A stretch of DNA of 64,000 bases, taken from positions 178,701,777 to 178,765,776 of the forward strand of contig NC_064433.1 in assembly GCF_023343835.1 (NCBI RefSeq), given 5' to 3'. Below, piece by piece: positions 14,985 through 27,000 of the stretch (position 1 is its first letter; every line of letters begins with the position of its first letter). Source of the stretch: Lagopus muta (Eukaryota > Chordata > Aves > Galliformes > Phasianidae). The notes beneath the pieces are model-generated. The model saw nothing but the letters and a program-made list of their open reading frames with translations, did not search any database and was not told the origin of the DNA. The position numbers and the translations under genes are program-made.

Positions 14985-15268
14985 TCCAGTGGTGTGTAGT
15001 GTTTGGACAAGGAGCAATGGCCAAAAACTGGAACACAGGAAGTTCCATACAAACATGTGGAAGACCATTTTTTTCAGTCAGGTTGGTAGAGCACTGGGAC
15101 AGGTTACCCAGAGAAGCTGTGGAGTCTCCTTCTATGGAGATCTTCAGGACCCATCTGGATGCCTACCTGTGAGACCTACTTACTGTAGGGAAGCTGCTTT
15201 AGCAGTGGGTTGAACTTGGTGATTTCTAGAGGTCACTTCCAATCCCTGAAATTCTGTGGTTCTGTGAT
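14985..15268 (+). repeat. CR1 LINE 3' fragment, sense
   Basis: This shows the typical CR1 3' UTR order: 'ggacaaggagcaatggcc', 'ctggaacacaggaagttcca', a pyrimidine-rich 'agaagctgtggagtctcctt' block, and a 'cacttccaatccctgaaatt' end followed by 'ctgtggttctgtgat'. It is truncated and non-coding. Confidence 0.85.
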
Positions 15269-18200
15269 CCTTCTTCAGCTGTGAGCTTGTCAAAGATTAC
15301 AGTAGACTTCAGTGCTTTTCTTTCTCTGGGAATACAGAGAGGAAATACATCTCACCTCAACAGAAGTGCTGGGATGTGCTGAGTGCAGAAAGGAGGTGAC
15401 CAGGTATTGTTTTCCATTTGACCTCATACCTTTTCTAGATGAAACCCCTGATTGTTCTTTTTCGGAAGTAGAAAACTGAGAACACTCTTTCTTCATAGAG
15501 CTGACTAACTTCTGAGTTATGTAGCATTTCCTCCTACTGCCAGGGCTGGAAGCTAAGGACAGCAGTGAGTTTCAGCCAGTTCAGAGCTACAGCTCCTCAG
15601 CAAAGAAAGTAACCCCCTGCAGAATGGGAGTTAATGCTGTGCAGCATCCTTCAACCCCCAGAGAAGGGTCTGCTTCTTCAGCCTTGCAGAGTGTGGATCA
15701 CAGGATTTGGCCCAAAAAGGTGATGATAGGAAGGGTAATATCAGCAGTGAAAGAGGATATTTGAGCCAGAAATCCTGTTGGTTTAATCTCTTCCCCCTGG
15801 TAAGCACAGACCCCTGCAAGTGTGCTGGGAAATGCATCCCACACCCACAGACGGCTGCATCACTCCATCCTTTCCCCTGTGTCTAGTTTCCAAACTGAAG
15901 CATCTTGGTACATCTGAGGAATTTGCAGTCCTTTTGTGAAACAAAATGTACCAACTTCACACCAGACCATCTGTGTTTCCCTTCAACAAATGATGCAGCT
16001 TTTGGATGAGCAGAGATGCACAGACAGAGCAGAGCGGCGCACTCCTCATTGCTACCATTTGACACAACGGATACACGTGCAGCTTAGGCCTAACAAAACA
16101 GAAAAAGCTTTTAAAATAATGAGACCGGTTACACTTCAGCTGTATTTGCATTTATATTGCCCTGTCATTTCTTGTATTGCAGAGAGCTCCTATACTGGTC
16201 AGTGGCAAAACCTCAAATGGCCAAAATAAGACTAATCTTTTTGTTAAAAAGGCCCCTATTTGAATTTAAAACATCCCTGTGACAATTTCCCTGGGGGCTG
16301 ATTCATCAAAACCCCTGAAGTGCTTTCCACTTCCTAAATGTGAAGAGCTCTTCTGAAATCAGCAGCTGACTCATGCAGAGTGAAGTAAGCACTTAAGCAC
16401 TGGATGGGATGCTATGGTGGCTCGGTGCACAGCTAGGCTGGGGGTGCATGGGTTGGCCACCTGCCAGACTTATGCACTCATTATTATCATCATTTGCCAC
16501 TGGGCAGAAAAGATGTTGGTATCTAAAAGCTAGGGATGCTGTTGAGCTTTCCTTCTCTTTCCTCATCATCTCTAAGTTCAAACAGGTCTGCAGCTCTCAG
16601 AAGGCTCTCAAAGAAAGAAGCTTTCTGTGGATTTAAATGCAAGCATTAGTGTCTGCTTGGCTGCATGCCCCCAACAGGCTGCACTGCAGATCCACCTTCC
16701 TTCCACTGAATAATGAAGGGACCTTTTAACTGTCTTGAAACATGTTTTATGCTGTGTACAGAGGGAGTTTTCAGACACAGACTACTTGCAGGGTGATTTT
16801 TTGGTGTTAAATCTATTTCATCATCTTTGTCCATTCTGACGCTGCCTCTGCAACTAGACCATGACCTTCTTTACCCTAACATAACAGTGGATTATTTAAC
16901 CAGTCCTCTGAGTGAGGACTTGTCTAATCCTGCTCGACGTGTTCTCTTGCTTTCCATATCTGAAAGACTAAGGACAGCTGAAACAGTATACTGCAGGATC
17001 CTCTCTGTAGAAATAATTTATCCGAACAAGTCCCTCTGAGATCAGACAATGCCCAGCCCTTCCTTTATGAGGTTTTGAAGCAAGTGGTGGCACAACGTGA
17101 CCCCGTCTGCTTGGCTCACATCTTTCTCTGGCTGCACATTGTGCCTTTGTTGTTTGAGACTTATGGTGATCTGGGAAACCTGCCAGACCTTAAGCCCATA
17201 TTGGTACAGGGATGGTGTGAATATATATATAACCACGTGCTGTAAGGGATACTTTAAAGGCTGCTCCAGCATGGACTAACAATTGAACAGCCAAGCTCTC
17301 CCGGAATTCTGCATCTATAAAGATTAACTTTCAATCCTCAATAAACTATTGCTTACCTGTCTGAAAACGCCATCAGATTCAGAGTATCTGCATCCGTGAT
17401 GAACTCCAGGACTGTAGTAAAAAGACCCCAGGCCACGAACACAGAAGACTGTGGTACCAATGTAACAGGGGAATCAATGGTACCAAGTAGTACAAGGGCA
17501 AGAATCTTCATTCCTTGAAAATGCAAGGCAGGCAGGGAGCTTCCTATCCCAGTGATGGGCTTGACTAGGCACCAGAGGAGCACTCAGGAACTCCTTCCCC
17601 AATCCCAAGCAGCTATAGACTCCACCAGCAATGGGTGGTTGGAAGCAAGGCATTTGTGCCCACAGCATCACTTCTTTGTCTGTCACCTCCCTGTGGCTGG
17701 TGTTCTGCATCAGCTGAGAGCTGGAGCTCCAAAGAGACTGAATTAGGTCTCCCTCCTTCCGCTGACTGCTGAGGCATCACAAAGGTTGGTCTCTGTGGGC
17801 TAATGATGGGCTTTGGCTGTATGCCCCTAAGCCTTAATCATGAAGACAGGTGAGCAAAGAAAGTATCATGCTGGTTTTCAGTGTAAATGTCATCGTTTTG
17901 TCCTCTCTTTGTTCTGGAATTATCTAGCAATAAAGAACATCTCATGCCACTGTTTCATTGTCTGCAAGCTGTTGATAGCAGAACAGAGCTTTGTCTTCAG
18001 TAATAATAAGGAAACCTGAAATTCAAGCAAAGGAAATTGCTGTATGCAAAGTAAATAAATAATTGTTTTAAAGGGATTTTTTTTTTTTAAATTATTATTA
18101 TTATTTTTTTTTGTAGCAGTAGTTCCAAGTTTTCCTCTTTCTGTCTGTGCAATAAAAATCCAACATCCTATTTCAAAGATCTTTGTCCAAATGAAATAAG

Positions 18201-20071
18201 GAGACCTGTGATGTTTTTTTTTGTGTGTGTTTTCTTGGCCTGCAGGTCCATCCAAGTTTTACAAGAGTGTAAGTGGTCCAAGACATAGGCAGAATGAGCA
18301 TCACTTGAACCAAAGAGCATAGAAGTGCCTCTCTGTCTTTCCTGGGATTTAAGTCAGACCCTCGAGGGATGTTATTCTGCAGCTGTTTCTCCCTCAGCAC
18401 ACTGAAACTGCTATTTGCAGCAAACATTAACTGCTTCTCTGCTACAATTTTCACATTTACTCATAAATAAACTACAGGAAAACAAAGTGGCATACTGACA
18501 GAACAGCTGATATAAATGTTCATTACCTCTGTGAACAGTTCTCATGATGTGTAGTGAGAATTAAACTGTAAATAATTCCTCCCCACCCTATGAAGAAGAA
18601 GAGGCATTTTAAAATCTCACCCAAGGTGCTGGAGATTTTCCCCAGGGCTTTCTTAGCTCTAGCTTTTAGCAAAATGGAACAGTGTTTAAAAAAAATAGTC
18701 TTTACCAACAGTTTGGTAAAGTTTTCCTAATGGGAGATGATGTACTGGAAGCACAGTGCAGCCAGTTTAACACTTGTGATGTTCTCTGGTAGCTGGGATT
18801 ATATGAGATGAGGCAAATCAGGATGCAGTCCAAATGAAAGCTAAGCAAGCACACCTCTGGACCTGCCTCCTCTTACTGACTCCCTCCCACTAGGCTCAGT
18901 TCAGGCTGTGATGTACATATTGGGCTGAATGCTGGGTGGGAATTGGCTTTTTGGTTCATTTGGTCCTTGCCTGTGTACCTTCCAGTACAAATTTCCATCC
19001 AGATAACACTGCTACCTTTCATATATGTTTGGAATTAGAAGTGGAGGTGTGAATGATTTGCCTCCTCAGTTATGCATTCGTTAGTGCATCACATCGAGTT
19101 GCAGAATGGTTGAAGTTGGAAGGAACTTCTGGATGTCATTTAGTAGCTGCACTAGAGATGAGAAAATGCCATTCGATAGAAAATGCCTTGATAGCTGAGC
19201 TAGAAATTGCCTTTTACACCACCATGAAACCATCAGGTAGACTCTCTGAACACTGGGCAGTTTCCCATTCCCTTTAGCAGCCTTCACCCTCGATGGCTCG
19301 CATGCTGTCCCCTTCAGATCAGCCCACACTCACATCAGTCCTGCAGGCACCATATGTGGCAATGACCCCTATGGAGATTTATGTAGAATGCAGAAAAAGG
19401 GACACAGCAGTCATCGCTGGCAAGAAGTCATCTGCTTTATACCTGTAGCTACACAATGTTAGTGTCTTATGAGGAACACCTATGCAGTAAGAGCAGAGCT
19501 CCCCTATTTCTTAGTATATCTTTTGCACCCTTCTTGCATTGCTTCGACTGTGTCTTCAGATCTGACTTAGTGGTGCCAAGAGTGAATGCATTCATGTTTA
19601 TCTCTTTCAGATTTGGGTGAAACAGTTTGTTCTCTCATACATGCACCAAGCAGGTGAGCACTAATTTAAAACTGGCTGTTACAGCAATGAGAGACTATAC
19701 CCCTTGAAAAGTCCCCTTAGTGTTTTCCTTACAAGGGACACGGAGGCAACATTTGAGTTACTGAATACCTTTCTCCACTGAGGTGCTGTGTTAACAGTGT
19801 GGGCCTGTTCCCAGCCCAGTGGTACTTAGAGCGCAGAACATAATGATGCTGGGGTTGTGCCTTACTCCACCTTGTCTGCTTCAGCTGTCCCGGGGCTAAT
19901 CTGTGAGTCCCTTCTCCATCTGTCTCAGGAAGGCTGACTACTAGCATGGGAGGCTGGATGAATTCATAGCCTACCTTGGGAGGAGGCTCTTGTATCCTGC
20001 ATGAGTGTATGAAAGCCAGGTGCATTCAAACACCTATTGATTCCCTAAGAAAGGAAAAGACCCTATCCTAA
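15269..20071. other. Intergenic DNA with an AT-rich tract
   Basis: No gene is recognised. A T/A-rich tract at about 18076-18114 combines poly-T with ATT repeats. A short reverse-oriented CR1 piece lies at 19092-19148. The rest looks like unique sequence. Confidence 0.5.
19092..19148 (-). repeat. Short CR1 3'-end fragment, antisense
   Basis: The phrase 'cagaatggttgaagttggaaggaac' (given here only in part) is the reverse complement of a CR1 3' terminus. It is only about 55 bp, so the assignment is less secure than for the longer copies. Confidence 0.55.
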
Positions 20072-20076
20072 GTCTG
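20072..20076. repeat. Target-site duplication GTCTG, left copy
   Basis: GTCTG lies directly left of the retroviral LTR end and recurs directly right of the other LTR at 23187-23191. A 5-bp duplication is normal for ERV-L-type integration. It supports a single intact insertion event. Confidence 0.7.
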
Positions 20077-20475
20077 TGTCAACGGAGGAAAGCTAATTTA
20101 CTAAATATGAATGCAATATAACACAATACAATAAATATAACTGGAATTGAGGCTAATAAATCAAATAAAATGAGAGAGAGTGTCCAAAACCAAAGGTCTC
20201 ACTCTAATGCTGAAGACGAGATGGCTGCAGATGAGCCAAAAGGGAAGAAAGGGTATGTCTTGTGACCTGTGAAGAGTTTTATTTTCTCTTCTGAATGGAA
20301 AATGGAAACAGAACAGTGAACAGTCCTCTGGGATACATAGTTCTTCTCTTCTGAGATAGGTATACCCAGAACTATCAACTATCCATGGAACTGGAGCACT
20401 AACGCTTTAACTCCCAGTGCACTACATGATATTATGATGTGGAATACTGATAACAAAAATCATAAAACCATGAAA
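20077..20475 (-). repeat. 3' LTR of the ERV-L-like provirus
   Basis: This is a direct repeat of the right-hand LTR along nearly its whole length, including shared blocks 'aggaaagctaatttacta', 'gaattgaggctaataaatc' and 'tatacccagaactatcaac'. It lacks a segment of about 130 bp that is present in the other LTR next to the CA end. A moderately purine-rich stretch just inside, read on the - strand, could be the polypurine tract. Confidence 0.85.
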
Positions 20476-20589
20476 TTCCACATCTTATTCCACATTGCTA
20501 CATCATGCTTGATATATTATATATATAGACAGACAATAATTACCATTCGTTAAACGCACACATATATAAATATACATATATACACATGG

Positions 20590-20995
20590 AATTACTGACT
20601 GCACTCCCCCAACATCAAATTCCCTTGTGGTACACAATGAACATCCCCATCTTTCTGCATCACCCACCAAGTGGACCAGGTCCCGGAGAAAAACAGTTCC
20701 ATGCAGAGTTGCCCTTTCCAGAAGCTGGAAGGCTTTCCCAACACGTTCTTTACTTGTAGTACAGAGTCCTTATCTCCCTCTACAGAATATAGGTATGTGG
20801 ACTGGGTGGGACCATCACGATTGATAGATCCTTGAGTATTGGCCAATCAGGTGGCTTCTGCCAAATGCTTCTCCCAATGCTTATATTTTCCACCACCCAT
20901 TGCTTTCAACATGGTTTTTAACAACCCATTGTAACGTTTGATTTTACCAGAAGGTGGTGCATGGGGCTTCTTCAGCACACAGTGTCTCTTCTCCT
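20590..20995 (-). pseudogene. Retroviral pol remnant: integrase C-terminal region
   Basis: On the - strand, an open frame at 20846-20592, together with sequence just upstream, resembles the end of an ERV-L integrase: the last part of the core-proximal helix region, then the small C-terminal DNA-binding barrel with a paired-tryptophan 'TWWVMQKDG'-like motif. The catalytic D,D-35-E core is missing. It is separated from the RT segment by a deletion and a stop. It is non-functional and described only as a relic. Confidence 0.7.
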
Positions 20996-20997
20996 CC

Positions 20998-21325
20998 TCA
21001 TATTCCAAACTTTTTAGCTTCAGGCCAGTCCATGATCACTTCTAAGATTTCTGGATGGCTGAGGTTCCCCATCCAAGCTCGCTGTGTAATCAGTGCAATC
21101 CACTTACTCCAAGTGGCATCAGTAGCATGATGGGTGGAGGGAACCTTTCCTTTAAACATCCAGTTCAGCACTGGCAGTTGAGGTGCCAGAAGGAGCTGTG
21201 TGTCAGTACCGACTACTGCAGAAGCAGCCTGAACCACCTCATACGCGGCTAAGATCTCCTTCTCAGTTGGAGTGTAGCCCTCTTCAGACTCCCTGTATGC
21301 TTGACTCCAGAATCCCAGAGGTCGA
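20998..21325 (-). pseudogene. Retroviral pol remnant: RT connection segment
   Basis: An open - strand frame of about 108 codons reads through the C-terminal end of reverse transcriptase into the connection segment. It has the 'PTEKEILAAYE' region and a 'HHATDATWSKW' signature that I associate with ERV-L-type pol. The polymerase active site lies upstream in a normal element and has been deleted here. The segment abuts gag-derived sequence directly and in a different frame. Confidence 0.75.
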
Positions 21326-21339
21326 CCTCAGATCTTTCC

Positions 21340-22310
21340 TGAGGCTCTTTGCCACCTCTTCTGTTCTAAACGAGGTGATGTTTGTTTCAGCTTCCATATT
21401 CTCACAGGGGACTTGGAGTCTGTCTCGCTCAGCTTGGAGTATGTCTCGTTTGGCTTGGAGGCTATCTTGTTCATTTTGGAGACTGTCTATTTTGGATTGG
21501 AGTCTTGTTGAGATAGAAAATTCTTTCTCTCAGCTTGGAGATCTTCCCTTTCAGCTTGTAAACTTTCTTTCCCAGCTTGGGAAACTCTTGCCTGGTTTTA
21601 AGATTCTCTTTCCTGACTAGGAGACTCTCTTTCTTGACCTGGAGATTCTCCCTCTCAGCTTGGAGACTCTCTTTTTCTACATGGAGACTCTGTTTCTCGA
21701 CTAGGAGTCTCTCTTTCTGGACACGTAGATTCTCCCTCTCAGCTTGGACTCTTTCTTGAAAACTCTCTCTTTCAGCTTGGAGACTCTCTTGCTCATTTTG
21801 TACACTCTCTTGGAGACTCTCCCTTTTGGCTCTGAAAGTCTCTTGTTCAGTTTTGGAGACTCTCTCCCTCTCTGGGATAGTATTGAATAAGGCCTGATAA
21901 GCATAGGCCAGGCCCCAAATAATTTGTGCCTCCTCAGATCTGTCTGAGCCACTACATCCCTGTCAGATATCTGCTTAGGCTCTCAGGATCTTGCAGGTGT
22001 TCAGGAGTAAAGTTCCATGACACTGGCGATTCTCATCTCTCTAAAGTCTCTCTCCAGTCCCTCCACATTCCCTGCCACTCAATATTCTCTGGTTTTGGGG
22101 AAGGCTTTCTCAAAATATTATAAATACAGATAGTGAATGAAATGATGATGGATACACTTTGATGAGCATTCAAAAAATGCATAAGGGATTCAAGGGAGAG
22201 ACTGGAAGCCTGTTTAAAAGCAGGTTCTATAAAATTAGCAGCTCCCTGTGGAGTCATACGCCACATTGTATGCAGATACCGGATAGATACTTCCATCAGA
22301 GTTTTCAATT
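21340..22310 (-). pseudogene. Retroviral gag remnant with coiled-coil repeat
   Basis: The - strand sequence shows an N-terminal part (around 22310-22030), a middle part with an 'EEAQIIWGLAYAYQ' motif near 21935-21890, and then a long Leu/Gln/Glu/Arg/Ser-rich coiled coil made of a degenerate 9-residue repeat (21870-21405). An in-frame stop near 22033 and later frameshifts disrupt it. In a working element gag would build the particle core. Here the frame runs out into the deletion junction with pol near 21325-21340. Confidence 0.7.
21405..21870 (-). repeat. Degenerate 27-bp tandem repeat inside gag
   Basis: A motif of the form 'cagcttggagactctct' (+ strand) recurs about every 27 bp with substitutions. 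On the - strand each unit encodes nine residues of the type S-L-Q-A-E-R-E-x-x. This is both a minisatellite at DNA level and a predicted coiled coil at protein level. Some units have lost or gained bases, shifting the frame. Confidence 0.8.
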
Positions 22311-22663
22311 TATCATATATACATATAGCTCCATAGAGCAGTGGCAGTCTTAATTAAGGCCCAGTACGTTCTGGGTATTAAAAGAGAAAAAATGACTGAA
22401 TGCAATCTCTTAAAGAACAGTTTCATGAGAGAAAGCAAATACATTTTTTTTTCTCTTCACCGAAGCAAGTTAGCAGCACTTAGAAAGTTTACAAATATCC
22501 CAGAATCTTGGCAGTCCGCCCGGACTTCAAGGCCCTGTTTTCAGTACAAGTGCTGCAGTACAGATAACATTTCCAACAAAACTCTCTGAGAGCAGAAAGA
22601 GATTTATTCTAAAATTTGTTCTTTTCCCAGCCAATGTAACCTGCCCACAATCTCCACCAAAAA

Positions 22664-23186
22664 TGTCAACGGTTTACCCCCCAGTTTGGCCCAGTTCTGT
22701 GACTAATGGGGTGTGACTCACACCCCAGGAAAGAGGGAAGGGGAAAAAAGGGGAAAAGGTAGCAGATGGGCCTAAAAACAGAACAGTGGCAGTGATCTGA
22801 GGAGGAAAGCTAATTTACTAATATGATAACAGAATGCAAGAGAACACAGTATAATTGGAATTGAGGCTAATAAATCAAATAAAATGAGAGAGGGTCCAAA
22901 ACCAAAGGTCTTACTCTAATGCTGAAGACGAGATGGCTAGGGAGCACACACTGCAGACAAGCCAAAAGGGACAAGGGGGATGTCTTGTGACCTGTTTTAT
23001 CTTTCCCTCTGAACAGAAAACAGAAACAGAACAGTGAGCAGTCCTCTGGGATACGTAGTTCTTCTTCTCTTCTGAGACAGGTATACCCAGAACTATCAAC
23101 CATCCATGGAACTGGAGCATTAACTCTTTAACTCCCAGTGCACTCCATATTATGATGTGGATAACAAAAATCATAAAACCATGGCA
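22664..23186 (-). repeat. 5' LTR of the ERV-L-like provirus
   Basis: Read on the - strand it starts with TG at 23186 and ends with CA at 22664, and a weak leucine-tRNA-like primer-binding sequence (TGGTGGAG...GTGGG) follows inside. It is about 125 bp longer than the other LTR because of an extra segment at about 22671-22800. That segment contains a near-perfect palindrome, 'ggggtgtgactcacacccc', around 22709. Confidence 0.7.
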
Positions 23187-23191
23187 GTCTG
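23187..23191. repeat. Target-site duplication GTCTG, right copy
   Basis: This is the partner of GTCTG at 20072-20076, immediately outside the right LTR. Confidence 0.7.
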
Positions 23192-23811
23192 TGTATATGC
23201 CTGTTGCTCATTTTGTATCTGAATGGTGCTTGACAAAAATGATTTCTTGACCATGTGCTGTAGCAATGAAAGCCAAACCAGCTGAAGGGAGCAGTGAGCC
23301 TTCCTTCAGATCCACTCTGTAGCAGGATTATGACCTGCAGCTCTTCTAGTGCCCCATTAATCCCAGGAGGTGACATACTATTAAATGTTCTTATCACTTT
23401 CCAGAAGTTCATTCTGCAAACATTTCATGGGCCATAAATGGAACAGCTGTTCCCTCATGGCACCATTAATAGCACAGATCCTCTTTGCCATGAGGCTCGT
23501 TCCCTTCAATGCAATAGGACTGCCTCTGCTCCACCCGTCCCCTGTGTAAGTGATGAGAATCATCACAGAATCTTAGAGAAGATGTGCTGCTGCTCCTCCA
23601 AGCAGAATTTTACACTTTGCTTTTTATCTCAGACACAAAGCAGCAGCAAAATAATGGTCTGGGCAGTCTACTGTGAGAGAAGATATCATGGCCCATGGAT
23701 CTTGCCCAAATATTATGTCCTTGATGTGTCTGGTTCACAGTGTAGATGGGACTTAGAGACTGTTGTGGAGCACAGAGGCAGAGGCATCTTCATAGCAGGA
23801 GAAAAATCTCG

Positions 23812-24055
23812 GAGTCATAGATTCATTAAGGTTGAAAGGACATCTAATATGTTCAGCTATCAATCCATTCCCACCATTCCCACAGTGCCACATCTCCACA
23901 TTTCTTGAACACCTCCAGGGATGGTATCTCCACCACCTTCCTGGGCAGCCTATTCTAATGCCTCACCACTCTTTTAGAGAAGAATTTTTTCTTAATATCC
24001 AAATTGAACCTCTCCCAATACAACTTAAGGCCATTACTTCTCTTAAGAAGGTCTG
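23812..24055 (-). repeat. CR1 LINE 3' fragment, antisense
   Basis: It begins with the reverse complement of the CR1 3' end ('gtcatagattcattaaggtt') and continues through 'ctccagggatggtatctcca', 'tgcctcaccactctttt' and 'aattgaacctctcccaat'. It is truncated and non-coding. Confidence 0.85.
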
Positions 24056-27000
24056 GGCCAGAGCCGAGCTCCCACCTCTTCCTGCTCACCTGAGGCTTCA
24101 TCAAGAAGAGGAGGAGCAGCAGAGACACAAGCCTGGCAAACTGATTTCTGTTTTCTTTCTTAACTGGAGCTTAGCTAAAGTTTCAGCAAGACTGTGAACG
24201 AGGATTTGCACCTAGCCATAGGGAAGATAATGGTCAAGTGTGGCAAGCCATGCTTTGTCCTACAAATGATGCTAAAAACGAAATGATGTTGCCAACTGAT
24301 GCTATGTGGTGAAGGCCTCCTGCCAAAGAAATTGGTGTAACAGCTGGGCTGTCACATCAGTCCAAAATGCTTCTCTCATGATACAAAGAGCTTGCTTCCT
24401 GCACTACTTTTGTGCTAAGCCTGGTGGAACTGAGTAATGCAATACATCTACTCCTTCACTGCTATGTCATGTGCAATCCAGTAAGCTGAGATGGGAATTT
24501 GAAATTTCTGGATAAAACAATAAAAATCTATAAAAATTGTACAGTAGTGAATCTGGCAGAACTGATGAGTGCCAAGGGACTTCTTAATGTCAGAAGGACA
24601 AATTTAATTCCCCATGGAGACAGGACTCAGTGGATGGCAGGTACCCCAGGGATGTTCTCAGGGCAGGTGGTGGGGGTGCTGCAGGCAGATGGCTGCAGTC
24701 TTTGTCTGCACTGTCTCTCACTTCTCTGGGTTCATCATGGAGTTCCACCTCTCCCAGTTAGCAGTTACCACTCACTGATGATCTATCTGCACAGGCATCC
24801 TGACCAGCCCAAGCCACCATTCTCCTCACATACGTGTTGAGAGATGTGCACAAATTGGAAAAATTATGAGATGCAACAGCTCTCCACCTTCATGGCAAAG
24901 TAAAAGTATGTGAGACGTGTGGCCAATTTTGCCTATGGGGTCTCTTCTTCCAATGGGAAGCAGGATGCCCAGTTTGGCCGACCTGCTTATACCAGTGTCT
25001 GATGGGAGTGCGTCACTCTCAGTGCTCTGCCAGATTCTGCTGCTGCCAGACAGTCTGCAGAGAGTGTGTAGGGCATGGAGAAACAAGCAGGAGACATGCT
25101 CTGGGAACATTACAGAGTCCCTTCTACATACAGGCAGCACACTGAATTGGTGAGCCTGGAAACCCAGGGCTTCCCCTTAGAGAACCCAGCTGCTCTCAGC
25201 TGCAGGGTTATGCCTGTGGCCTGATCCATGGAAAGGAAGGCTGACAGCTGCTTTGTTAGCATCCAGGTTGCCTAACCAAGCCCTGCGTAAAGCATTTCAG
25301 AAAGGAACAAATGGTAATGTGTCAATAGAGAGTGTGATCCTTCCAGGGAAGGTATGCTAGCTGAACAGGCAGTGCATGTCCTCGTTTCTCCCCTAGCCAT
25401 GCCATGCTGCAGTCTGTAGGCACAAGCGTAGGTGTCTGTGCACTGCTCACTCGCTGCTCTCTGCCTGCAGTTGTATACCCTCAGGTAACACAGCCTCCAT
25501 CTGCTCGTGCTGAGATATGTTAATTGATTTTATAGAAAGCAAAAATTGGATTTAACAGTTCATCAGTGAGGCATGAGGTGTGATTGCTAAGACAAGAAGT
25601 GGGCAAGGAATGTTTGTCATAAATGAAAGAGGAACCTTAACCTTAGTGTTGTAGCTTGTGAGTGTTAAGACTTTGCTCCCTGTGTGTTACTGGCCAGTAG
25701 TCCTGCTAAAAATCATCGTTCACTCTTAACACATGTCTTGCAATGAGTGTAAACAGACATATGTCTAGCAAAGCAGATGGGAAGGTAGCCCCTAAGTGGC
25801 TAATTACATGAGATGTGGGTTTTGGCCAAGGAAGAGGAGAGAAGTGCTGGGGGAACCCAGACTGGGGGAGGTTGCTGATTTGGGCTGCTTCATGATTTGG
25901 CTTTTCAGAACTTTGTTTCTGTCAGATCCTGACAGTGCCTCAAGCTCAGCTGCACTAGTGATAGCTGGGAGCAGGTCTGGGTCCAGGGTGGGAGGGGGTT
26001 TCTGGTTGTCTGTGTCTGACTTTCCTTTTATTCCGTAATAGCACTGTGCACCAAGAAGGAATAACAATTTATTTTCACTAGGGATGTACAAAACTCAGGT
26101 CTGCATGGTTTTATGCCAAGTTTTGATTCCACTTGCTCAGGGTAACTGATGGATCTGATTAGAAGGTCATTAGAGACCTCTTGACTCTCTTTGGATGTAT
26201 GCTTCAAAGATGGAAGGCTGTGTCAGTGCTGAGTGGGGATCTGCTCCTGCCCTCCCACCCCGCTGTGTCTCTGCAGCCCTATGCACAAAGCCCTGTGTCA
26301 CAAAGCCCTATGGGCTTTGTTTGTCCCAAAGAACACAGACAAGGCCACCACATGCTCAGGACTCAGTCCTGCCCTGGTTAAAATCTGTAGCTAGATTCCT
26401 TTTGAACCAAGGAAAGAGAGAAGACTGAGATCCTCCATGGGCCTCCATTAACACCAAGCACACCTGGACAGGAAGGAAAACTGATTAAGACTTGACAACT
26501 TTAATTAAGGACGTTTGCCATTGTACTTCATATTTTTCTCAGGAATCAACCACTTACTTGGGTTGCTATGGTTACTTAATATTGTTATGCAAACCCAACT
26601 CAGCCTATTACTGGAATGCTGAAAGTTGGCAATTTGAAAAATAAATACCACAAATGTTGCATTAATCATGCCAGAGCTCCTCCAACTGTCTCAAAACAAT
26701 ACTGCTTGCACTGAAGGTTGTCTCCCACTTGGTTTTGGCTCATGGAATGGAATGTTTTGAGATGAGCATCGTGGCTTTTCTCACTGGAGTGAGGCTAATT
26801 TATACTGATGCATATAATTCATATTAGGTATTGTATTTGGATCAATAAATAAAATAAAAATGTTAATATCAGCATCTCCCTGCAGAGGATTTTTCTGAGT
26901 GTGGTAGGCCAGCAAGAGCAGATTTTAGCTACCATTCAGCATCACTTTATCTACTCTTTATACTAGCAGAGCACACTTACACTTGTAAAACAGAGCTGGC

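Larger units (their letters stand above)
20077..23186 (-). mobile_element. ERV-L-like endogenous retrovirus, internally deleted
   Basis: This is an old provirus on the - strand of about 3.1 kb, bounded by two similar LTRs (20077-20475 and 22664-23186) and a 5-bp GTCTG duplication. The outermost bases are TG at the 5' end and CA at the 3' end. The 2.2-kb interior carries gag remnants (about 21340-22310), then a reverse-transcriptase connection segment (20998-21325), then an integrase C-terminal segment (about 20590-20995). The RT catalytic core, RNase H and integrase core are absent, and no env is visible. Frameshifts and stops break the reading frames, so the copy cannot make functional proteins. 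The LTRs differ by many substitutions and indels, which implies considerable age. Family assignment rests on my recognition of class III (ERV-L) pol and gag features; the exact avian subfamily is not determined. Confidence 0.85.

Noticed and set aside
21183-21620. 145-codon + strand ORF
   Set aside because: It is the antisense of the retroviral gag coiled-coil repeat; the repetitive look comes from the 27-bp minisatellite.
23438-23908. 156-codon + strand ORF
   Set aside because: It runs from unique sequence into an antisense CR1 fragment and shows no domain.
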